A DNA stretch of 13,757 nt, from the NCBI GenBank assembly GCA_045531235.1, contig JAZSDQ010000002.1, forward strand, positions 1 to 13,757. Reading direction: 5' to 3'. Position numbers and translations under genes: made by a program. The DNA is from RGIG5579 sp045531235 (GTDB lineage Bacteria > Bacillota > Clostridia > Oscillospirales > SIG627). Below are positions 6,135 through 12,059 of this stretch, piece after piece. Numbering within the stretch: the stretch's first letter is position 1; every line of letters starts with the position of its first letter. The notes beneath the pieces are model-generated. The model saw nothing but the letters and a program-made list of their open reading frames with translations, searched no databases and was not told the DNA's origin.

Positions 6135-6562
6135 AAAAGTTGCTTTGCAGTGCATGCCTTCTCGGGACGCCTTGCCGATACGACGGAAGGAGCAAGCCAA
6201 TTCCGGAACTTGAAGAATTGAGACGAATTTACGAGCTACACCCTGTCTGTCCGGAAGTCTTAGGAGGTCTGGATACTCCCAGAATACCTTGTGAGATTTG
6301 CGACGAGAGGGTTATTCGTAAAGATGGAGAAGATTTAACGATACCATATACTCTCGGTGCTGAAAAGTCTTTAAAATATGCCCTTGATAACGAAATCGCC
6401 GTCGCTTTGTTCAAGGAAAAAAGTCCCTCTTGCGGCGTTCACCTCCGATATGATGGTTCTTTTAAAGGAAATTTGGTTCAAAGCTGCGGTGTGACCACTG
6501 CATTGCTCATCAAAAACGGAATTACCGTTTATTCAGAAGATGAATTGGATCAATTACTATAA
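6131..6562 (+). CDS. DUF523 family protein, TudS-like (possible iron-sulfur thiouracil desulfurase relative)
   Basis: The 143-residue product matches the DUF523 family throughout: CSACLLGTPCRYDG, HPVCPEVLGGLDTPRIPCEI, KEKSPSCG, SCGVTTALLIKNGITVYSE. The characterised family member TudS removes sulfur from thiouracil using a [4Fe-4S] cluster held by three cysteines. The corresponding positions here are C9 (SACL), C40 (CPE) and C101 (SPSCG), all present. Extra cysteines occur at C6, C15, C54, C57 and C119. Whether this copy desulfurates thiouracil or another thio-compound is not known. The ATG overlaps the NUDIX stop, and it is the last gene of the eight-gene run, followed by a hairpin. Confidence 0.9.
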   Translation: MKKLLCSACLLGTPCRYDGRSKPIPELEELRRIYELHPVCPEVLGGLDTPRIPCEICDERVIRKDGEDLTIPYTLGAEKSLKYALDNEIAVALFKEKSPSCGVHLRYDGSFKGNLVQSCGVTTALLIKNGITVYSEDELDQLL

Positions 6563-6578
6563 ATTAAAAATTCAATAA

Positions 6579-6610
6579 AAAAGTGTGCAGAAAATCTGCA
6601 CACTTTTGAT
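6579..6610. terminator. Bidirectional intrinsic terminator between the DUF523 gene and the ABC-F gene
   Basis: Arms AAAAGTGTGCAG and CTGCACACTTTT enclose a short AT loop. On the + strand TTTTGATTTT follows. On the - strand the A-rich left flank gives a longer run of T. It sits between the DUF523 stop at 6562 and the ABC-F stop at 6612, serving both converging transcripts. Confidence 0.85.
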
Positions 6611-6611
6611 T

Positions 6612-8189
6612 TTATCTCGCCAAGAATTCGTCGTAAGTTCCGTCAAAATCGGTAATTTTACCGTTTTCAATCTTAATAATACGGTTTGCCACGGTACTTA
6701 CCATTTCGTGGTCGTGACTGGCTAAGAAAACATTTCCTTTAAAATTATCAAGCCCTTTATTAACGGCGGTGATGGATTCCAAATCCAAATGGTCCGTGGG
6801 CTGATCCAAAAGGAGAACATTGGAGCCGAAAAGCATCATTCGTGAAAACATACAGCGCACCTTTTCTCCACCGGACAAAACACTCACAGGCTTAAAAACG
6901 CTTTCGTTGGAAAAAAGCATTCGACCCAAAAAGCCGCGCAAATAGGTTTCCGTCTGATCCTTAGACCAAGTGCGCATCCAATCGAGAATGGATTCACTGT
7001 GTCCTTCAAAAAATTCCGTGTTGTCGTGAGGAAAATAAGAGCGAGATGTACTGATTCCCCACTTGAAAGAACCGCTGTCAGGCTCCATTTCTTCATTTAG
7101 AATGGAAAACAAGGCTGTAATTGCAATTTCATCACCAACAAAAGCAATCTTATCCCCTTTTCTGGCGGTAAATGAAATATTATCCAGCACCTTCACACCG
7201 TGCAGTGTTTTGGAAAGCTCCTTCACCTCAAGTATATCCTTACCTGCTTCTCGATCCATTTCAAATCCAATAAAGGGATAACGACGGCTGGACGCAGGAA
7301 GTTCCTCTATGGTCAATTTATCAAGAAGTTTGCGGCGGCTGGTTGCCTGACGGGATTTTGATTTGTTTGCTGAGAATCGAGCGATAAATGACTGAAGCTC
7401 TCGGATTTTTTCTTCGTTTTTCTTGTTTTGTTGCTTGATCATACGCTGAATCAGTTGACTGGATTCGTACCAAAACTCGTAGTTACCAACATACATTTTA
7501 ATATCGGAATAATCAATATCCACAATGCCGGTGCAAACATTATTCAAAAAGTGTCTGTCATGGGATACAACCAGCACAGTTCCGAAATAATCCGCAAGAA
7601 AATCCTCAAGCCAGGCCGTCGCTGCAAGGTCAAGGCCGTTGGTAGGCTCGTCAAGTAAAATGATTTCGGGATTGCCAAACCGCGCCTGAGCCAAAAGGAT
7701 CTTTACCTTTTCACTCTCCTTCAGCTCATTCATCATCTTTTCAAGAACATCTTCGGTAAAGCCAAGGCCCTGTACCAATCGTGATGCATCAGACTCCGCT
7801 TCCCAACCGTTCATTTCCGCAAAGCGATATTCAAGCTCTGATGCGCGGATACCATCTTCATCAGAAAAATCTTCTTTTGCGTAAATGGCATCCTTCTCTT
7901 TCATAATACGGTAGAGTTCTTCGTTGCCCATAATTACCGTATCCAGAACGGTATAATCATCGAAAGCAAAGTGGTTTTGCTTCAAAACACTAAGCCTTGT
8001 ATCTTCGGGAATGCTAACGCTTCCGCTTGTAGGTTCAAGCTCGCCACAAAGAAGCTTTAAAAACGTAGATTTTCCGGCTCCATTGGCACCGATAATGCCA
8101 TAGCAGTTTCCAGGCGTAAATTTAAGATCAACATTCTTAAAAAGAAGCTGTCCTCCAAACTGAAAAGAAAGATCTGAAACTGTTATCAT
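6612..8189 (-). CDS. ABC-F family ATPase (YkpA/YbiT-like) with a degenerate second ATP site
   Basis: A soluble 525-residue protein with two ABC domains and no membrane spans. ABC-F proteins bind the ribosomal E site and act on stalled or initiating ribosomes or give antibiotic protection; YkpA/YbiT types are usually housekeeping. Domain 1 has Walker A GANGAGKS (34-41), Walker B IILLDEPTNGLD (176-187) with E181, and H210. The linker, with ARFSANKSKSRQATSRRKLL (270-289), is the tRNA-interaction motif region. Domain 2 has signature LSGGEKVR (438-445) and H492. Three elements depart from consensus: signature 1 is LKESEKVK (156-163), Walker A2 is VGDEIAITALF (351-361) without lysine, and Walker B2 is LLLDQPT with Q463. 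These three build the same composite site. The ATG at 8189 has GGAGA eight bases upstream and lies one base after the inositol phosphatase-like stop, so the two are co-transcribed. Confidence 0.93.
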   Translation of the reverse strand: MITVSDLSFQFGGQLLFKNVDLKFTPGNCYGIIGANGAGKSTFLKLLCGELEPTSGSVSIPEDTRLSVLKQNHFAFDDYTVLDTVIMGNEELYRIMKEKDAIYAKEDFSDEDGIRASELEYRFAEMNGWEAESDASRLVQGLGFTEDVLEKMMNELKESEKVKILLAQARFGNPEIILLDEPTNGLDLAATAWLEDFLADYFGTVLVVSHDRHFLNNVCTGIVDIDYSDIKMYVGNYEFWYESSQLIQRMIKQQNKKNEEKIRELQSFIARFSANKSKSRQATSRRKLLDKLTIEELPASSRRYPFIGFEMDREAGKDILEVKELSKTLHGVKVLDNISFTARKGDKIAFVGDEIAITALFSILNEEMEPDSGSFKWGISTSRSYFPHDNTEFFEGHSESILDWMRTWSKDQTETYLRGFLGRMLFSNESVFKPVSVLSGGEKVRCMFSRMMLFGSNVLLLDQPTDHLDLESITAVNKGLDNFKGNVFLASHDHEMVSTVANRIIKIENGKITDFDGTYDEFLAR

Positions 8190-8190
8190 A

Positions 8191-8955
8191 TTAGTTCTCC
8201 GTAAATTTAATCAAATGAAAAATTTCTTCGCTGTTACATGCGAAAATACCGCGACAATTAAAATTGTACTCGCCGCCTTCTACACCAAAGCAAAAAGCGC
8301 CTGCCTCCTTACAAAGCAACAGTCCGGGGGCAAGATCCCATTTATTTTTCGTAAACAGAACGACACCCTCCGTTTTCCCTGAGGCAAGGTAAGCAAAATC
8401 AACGGAGGCTGAACCGTACATACGAATTTTTGCCACAGAATTTTGAGCGTTACGTATCATTTTCAATTCATCGTCGGTATCATTTGGCCTTGCATGAGGG
8501 AGATCTCCAAACGAAACGATTGCATTCTCCGCCTCTCTCTTGCTGACAAATATTTTGGTTTCGTTACAATAAGCTCCACAGCCTTTTTTTGCGCTGTAAA
8601 ACTCTTGAAATTTTGGAATATATATGGCCGAGATCTTTAGTTCTCCCCGATCCCAAAGCGCTGCTTGCAAGCCAAAATGATCCGAACCAATAGAAAAATT
8701 AAATGTTCCGTCAATAGGATCTAAAATCCAGGTGCGATCCATCAGATCCATTTGCGAAGAAAATTCTTCTCCGAGAATTCGGTCTCCGGGAAAATTCTTA
8801 TCAAGCTCACCTTGAAAATATCGCTCAATAGCACAGTCAATATTGGTAACAATATCAAATTTTGCTTTTTCGGAAACCAAAACCTTGTCTTTGGCAAAAT
8901 TCTGATATGCGGTCTTTAATGTTGTTTCTAAAAATTCTAGCTCTTTTTCGTACAT
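8191..8955 (-). CDS. Inositol monophosphatase family protein
   Basis: The 254-residue product belongs to the metal-dependent phosphatases that include inositol monophosphatase, SuhB and 3'-phosphoadenosine phosphatase (CysQ). Visible motifs are LGEEF (61-65) with E63 or E64, the metal-binding WILDPIDGTFNF (76-87) with D79 and D82, the YGSASVDFAYLASG stretch, and KWDLAPGLLLCKEAG (205-219) with D207. Physiological substrate cannot be told from sequence; candidates are inositol phosphate, other sugar phosphates or phosphoadenosine phosphate. The ATG at 8955 is chosen because GGAGG lies five bases upstream. An in-frame TTG at 8967 falls within that ribosome site and so is rejected. It is the first gene of a two-gene unit with the ABC-F gene. 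An extended -10 element (8980-8988) lies close upstream. Confidence 0.93.
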   Translation of the reverse strand: MYEKELEFLETTLKTAYQNFAKDKVLVSEKAKFDIVTNIDCAIERYFQGELDKNFPGDRILGEEFSSQMDLMDRTWILDPIDGTFNFSIGSDHFGLQAALWDRGELKISAIYIPKFQEFYSAKKGCGAYCNETKIFVSKREAENAIVSFGDLPHARPNDTDDELKMIRNAQNSVAKIRMYGSASVDFAYLASGKTEGVVLFTKNKWDLAPGLLLCKEAGAFCFGVEGGEYNFNCRGIFACNSEEIFHLIKFTEN

Positions 8956-8960
8956 TTCAA

Positions 8961-8965
8961 CCTCC
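8961..8965 (-). promoter_or_regulatory. Ribosome binding site that fixes the inositol phosphatase-like start
   Basis: GGAGG on the minus strand ends five bases before the ATG at 8955. It overlaps the in-frame TTG at 8967, which therefore cannot be the start. Confidence 0.85.
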
Positions 8966-8979
8966 AAGCATTCCCTGGT

Positions 8980-8988
8980 ATTCTAACA
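8980..8988 (-). promoter_or_regulatory. Candidate extended -10 promoter of the inositol phosphatase / ABC-F unit
   Basis: Reads TGTTAGAAT on the minus strand: a TG plus one base directly before TAGAAT, one mismatch from TATAAT. No good -35 is seen 17 bases upstream, which extended -10 promoters can tolerate. It would give a short leader of about 18 bases carrying the GGAGG site. Confidence 0.45.
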
Positions 8989-9042
8989 CATTTTTCTGAA
9001 TAAATCTATAGGTTTTTAAGAATACGGCTTTTATATTTTTCA

Positions 9043-9048
9043 TATAAT
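9043..9048 (+). promoter_or_regulatory. Candidate -10 box of the SpoVB-like flippase gene
   Basis: Perfect TATAAT located 23 bases before the ATG at 9072. The -35 region is poor. The octamer CATATAAT (9041-9048) also fits the -10 of the sporulation sigma-E (CATAnnnT), with AATA of a weak -35 about 14-18 bases upstream. In Bacillus spoVB belongs to the sigma-E regulon, but the match here is too loose to decide. Confidence 0.4.
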
Positions 9049-9071
9049 GAACTGTTTCTTGGAGGAATAAT

Positions 9072-10571
9072 ATGAGAAATGTGAAAAAACTCTTTTTTAC
9101 CACTATTGCCTTAACCATAACAAGCTTTTTAATGAAAACTGTTGCCGTTTGGTTCAATGTATACCTGACAGGAGTCGTCGGTAGTGTTGGAATCGGTATA
9201 TTTCAGCTCATACTCACGGTTTATGCCATGTCAAAAACCTTAGCTTACGGCGGAATGAACCTTGCAGCAACCAGGCTATGTATAGACGATTTTCAGCATT
9301 TTCGGCACAGTATGAAAAGATTGCTCGCTTGTGCAGGCTTGATGGGCTGCTTTGCTATGGCAATCCTTTTTCTGTTATCTGAAAAAATCAGTACTTTGTG
9401 GATCATGACAGAAAAAGCTTCCCTCTCGCTGAAAGTTCTCAGCTTCTCCCTGCCTTTTGTATCGCTTTCAGCTGCATTCAACGGATACATGACTGCGGCA
9501 AGAAAAATGGGGCGTTATTCCGTGATTCAGTTGGGAGAGCAGCTGGTAAAAATACTGTTCACCTTACTTTTTGTTAAAAAATACCACGGAAACGATCCTG
9601 AAGTTGTTATTGCACTCGTTTGCTTTGCAATCACCATCAGCGAGATTGCATCATTTTCTTTTGCCTTAATGTCATATTTATATGATGTAATTCGAACTAA
9701 AGCAAAAACAGATGGCCAAATTGGTTTTATGACAAGAATGCTGCGGCTTGCAGTGCCCGATGCTTTGGGCGCATACATACGTTCCGCTTTAAACACGGTG
9801 GAGCATTTATTGATCCCGCGAGGAATTCGATCCTCCGGCGCTTCCACAGATAAAGCGTTTGCAGATTACGGTGCTGTACAAGGCATGGCGCTCCCCGTAT
9901 TACTTTACCCTTCTTCAATTCTCGGGGTGGTTTCAGGTCTTCTCGTCCCTGAAATTGCAGAATGCAAAATGAAAAACAATAAAATACAAGTGAATTATAT
10001 TATCAACCGAGTTCTGCAAATAGCAATGATCTTTTCATTGATAACAATGGGCATTATGCTTGGCTTTTCCGAAGAATTAAGCTTATCCGTTTACAAAGAT
10101 ACAGAAGCGGCATATTTTATTCGTTTAATTGCCCCTCTCATACCTATTATGTATCTGGATATGACAACAGATGGCATGCTGAAGGGCCTTGATAAGCAGC
10201 TTGATATTATGAAAATTAATGTGATCGATTCCGTGCTTTGTGTAATACTCGTTTGGATTCTTGTTCCGAAAATGGCAGTAGACGGATATATTATTACCAT
10301 CTACGTCGCTGAAATTATAAATTTCATTCTAAGCTTTCTAAAACTAGGAAACAAAGCACGTCTTTCATTCCAAATTATAAAAAATATTGTTAAACCGCTT
10401 TTGAGCGTTATGGCAGCCATTCTTATTGGAAAGTGGCTTTTCATGCTTACAAATCTTGGAACTGTCATGATAATAACAGTAACAGTAATAATATATCTTC
10501 TGCTCCTATTGCTCACGGGATCTATTTCAAAAGAAGATTACCACTGGTTTTTAAATCTCTTCAAAGCATAA
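9072..10571 (+). CDS. SpoVB-like MOP-superfamily polysaccharide/lipid flippase
   Basis: The 499-residue product is a multi-span integral membrane protein of the MOP flippase superfamily, closest by eye to the stage V sporulation protein B / MurJ-like oligosaccharide flippases. Characteristic sequences are the N-terminal TTIALTITSFLMKTVAVWFN, GSVGIGIFQLILTVYAM (family G-x-GIG-x-FQL pattern), MTAARKMGRYSVIQLGEQLVKI, and the LLYPSSILGVVSGLLVPEIAE stretch. Such proteins move lipid-linked sugars or peptidoglycan precursors across the membrane; in Bacillus SpoVB is needed for spore cortex formation. Whether this is the sporulation copy or a general paralogue is undecided; clostridia carry several. 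GGAGG (9061-9065) lies six bases before the ATG. It is monocistronic, divergent from the inositol phosphatase-like gene and convergent with the MFS gene. Confidence 0.88.
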   Translation: MRNVKKLFFTTIALTITSFLMKTVAVWFNVYLTGVVGSVGIGIFQLILTVYAMSKTLAYGGMNLAATRLCIDDFQHFRHSMKRLLACAGLMGCFAMAILFLLSEKISTLWIMTEKASLSLKVLSFSLPFVSLSAAFNGYMTAARKMGRYSVIQLGEQLVKILFTLLFVKKYHGNDPEVVIALVCFAITISEIASFSFALMSYLYDVIRTKAKTDGQIGFMTRMLRLAVPDALGAYIRSALNTVEHLLIPRGIRSSGASTDKAFADYGAVQGMALPVLLYPSSILGVVSGLLVPEIAECKMKNNKIQVNYIINRVLQIAMIFSLITMGIMLGFSEELSLSVYKDTEAAYFIRLIAPLIPIMYLDMTTDGMLKGLDKQLDIMKINVIDSVLCVILVWILVPKMAVDGYIITIYVAEIINFILSFLKLGNKARLSFQIIKNIVKPLLSVMAAILIGKWLFMLTNLGTVMIITVTVIIYLLLLLLTGSISKEDYHWFLNLFKA

Positions 10572-10597
10572 AAAAGTCGCACTAACGTGCGACTTTT
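10572..10597. terminator. Bidirectional intrinsic terminator between the flippase and MFS genes
   Basis: Arms AAAAGTCGCAC and GTGCGACTTTT enclose loop TAAC. The hairpin begins one base after the flippase stop codon and ends three bases before the MFS stop codon. T runs follow on both strands, so it serves both converging genes. Confidence 0.88.
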
Positions 10598-10600
10598 CAT

Positions 10601-11914
10601 TCATTTTACTTCAGAGGCTTCTTTCAGCTTTGCCTCATAAGCGATACGATCTTTTTTGGCTACGGCGAAAATAATCTGAATCACTATAAGGTTTACAGCC
10701 AAGACTACACAGAAAATAGCAAAGACCTGACGGTAGGAACCGTAGATATCAAAAAAGATATTTACAAAAGGAGCGCCGGCAGCATAACCAAAAGTATTGA
10801 TGCCTAAAAAATATCCCATAATCTTTGCATGACACTTTTTGCCAAACATTTCCGATACCAGCAAAGGAATCAAAATGGTTTCCAAAGGCAGAGCAATTGA
10901 GGAAAGAATTCCGGAAATAAAAGGAGCAATGGTACTTTGACTGTTCAGGAAGGTCAGAGCCATCAAAGATACAATCGCTGCTACCGAACAATATGCAAAA
11001 GTAAAGCGAATTCCGAATTTATCAAAAGAAATACCGGCTAAAATCTTAGAAAGTGTCAAAACAATGGCGTGAGCACTGAATACAATGGAAATAAAGTCAT
11101 TTGCCAAGCCAACATCCTGCATATGGGGCTTTGAATATCCGTTGAAAGTATTCAGACAAAAGCCGGTAATGAAGATACAAACGGCCGCAACATAGAAATA
11201 CTTTTTCTTCTTGATATCCTCCATTTCAAAGCCAACCCAGTCGGCACCGCGCTTTTTCTTAACAACGGCGTTCTTTCCGAGAGGCTCTATACCCATTTCC
11301 TCCGGCGTATTGCGAATGAAAGAGACGGCAAAGATTCCGACGACCACAAGAATCGCTGCTGTAACCCAGTAACCAAGGCGCCATCTAGCTTCACTTACGG
11401 GAAGATCAGCTTTTAAGCCGTAAATAATACGGGTAACGATCTGTTCTGCAGTTGCACCGCCAATACCGTTTGCTGCTAAAATGATACCCATGACGGTGCC
11501 TTTACCATTGGTAAACCATTTTTCAACAAGCACACCGACGATGGTAGTTGTCGTCCATGCAAGACCACAGCCGAAAAAGAAACTGGCAATAAAGAAATGC
11601 ACGTACGTTGTTCCAATGGCAGAAATGATGCAATAAAGGATCATACAAATAAAGCCTCCTGCAATCAGCTTTCTTGCTCCATATCGCGCAATTTGTCTAC
11701 CAAAGAAAAGGTTCAGCATTGCTGTGGCGAAGTAGCGGAAGGTTTCATTTAATGAAAAGATACTACGCTTCAACTCAAGCTGCTCGGTAATCGCTTTCAG
11801 ATAGGTTGATTTCATACTGGAATTAAATCCCATTACGAAAAACACCATAATAAAGCCTACAGCAAATATGACCCAATGATAGCTGAACTTAAACTTTTTC
11901 TTAGGTGCATCCAT
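10601..11914 (-). CDS. Major facilitator superfamily transporter (OFA-like)
   Basis: A 437-residue polytopic protein with about twelve membrane spans in two halves joined by a charged cytoplasmic loop (around residues 205-245, rich in Lys and Arg). The segment after span 2, GRQIARYGARK (72-82), is a variant of the MFS motif A between spans 2 and 3, and SFDKFGIRFTF is its counterpart in the second half. The EKWFTNGKGTVMG-type stretch (131-143) and NTPEEMG at the end of the first half resemble the oxalate/formate antiporter (OFA) group common in anaerobes. The substrate is unknown. The ATG at 11914 is chosen because AAAGGAGA lies six bases upstream; an in-frame ATG at 11977 adds 21 residues without a ribosome site. 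It lies downstream of polC on the same strand, with a terminator and 143 bases between them, so probably has its own promoter. Confidence 0.9.
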   Translation of the reverse strand: MDAPKKKFKFSYHWVIFAVGFIMVFFVMGFNSSMKSTYLKAITEQLELKRSIFSLNETFRYFATAMLNLFFGRQIARYGARKLIAGGFICMILYCIISAIGTTYVHFFIASFFFGCGLAWTTTTIVGVLVEKWFTNGKGTVMGIILAANGIGGATAEQIVTRIIYGLKADLPVSEARWRLGYWVTAAILVVVGIFAVSFIRNTPEEMGIEPLGKNAVVKKKRGADWVGFEMEDIKKKKYFYVAAVCIFITGFCLNTFNGYSKPHMQDVGLANDFISIVFSAHAIVLTLSKILAGISFDKFGIRFTFAYCSVAAIVSLMALTFLNSQSTIAPFISGILSSIALPLETILIPLLVSEMFGKKCHAKIMGYFLGINTFGYAAGAPFVNIFFDIYGSYRQVFAIFCVVLAVNLIVIQIIFAVAKKDRIAYEAKLKEASEVK

Positions 11915-11920
11915 TATTTT

Positions 11921-11928
11921 TCTCCTTT
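11921..11928 (-). promoter_or_regulatory. Ribosome binding site that fixes the MFS transporter start
   Basis: AAAGGAGA on the minus strand, six bases before the ATG at 11914. It excludes the longer reading from 11977. Confidence 0.85.
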
Positions 11929-11975
11929 CAGAACAAAAACAAGTTTCCAAAAAAATACAAAAATATTTTACTATC

Positions 11976-11981
11976 ATTATA
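11976..11981 (-). promoter_or_regulatory. Candidate -10 box of the MFS transporter gene
   Basis: Perfect TATAAT on the minus strand about 61 bases before the ATG at 11914, in the gap after the polC terminator. No convincing -35 is found at 16-18 bases. The surrounding TTCATATAATGA is identical to the one upstream of the flippase gene. Confidence 0.4.
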
Positions 11982-12035
11982 TGAATAAAAGTGATGTCAT
12001 TTGTAGACTAAGAATGAACTTTTTCGCAAAAAAGA

Positions 12036-12059
12036 AAAAGGTCGCTACAGCGACCTTTT
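12036..12059 (-). terminator. Intrinsic terminator of polC
   Basis: Arms AAAAGGTCGC and GCGACCTTTT enclose loop TACA. On the minus strand the hairpin overlaps the polC stop codon (12058-12060) and is followed by TTTTTCTTTTTT. It separates polC from the MFS gene. Confidence 0.85.

Noticed and set aside
9031..9047. Inverted repeat TTATAT / ATATAA with five-base loop over the flippase -10 box
   Set aside because: Short and purely AT; arms of this kind are expected by chance in such DNA, so no operator is claimed.
9527..9847. 106-residue minus-strand frame inside the flippase gene
   Set aside because: Antisense shadow of a clear membrane protein gene, with no ribosome site or recognisable motif.
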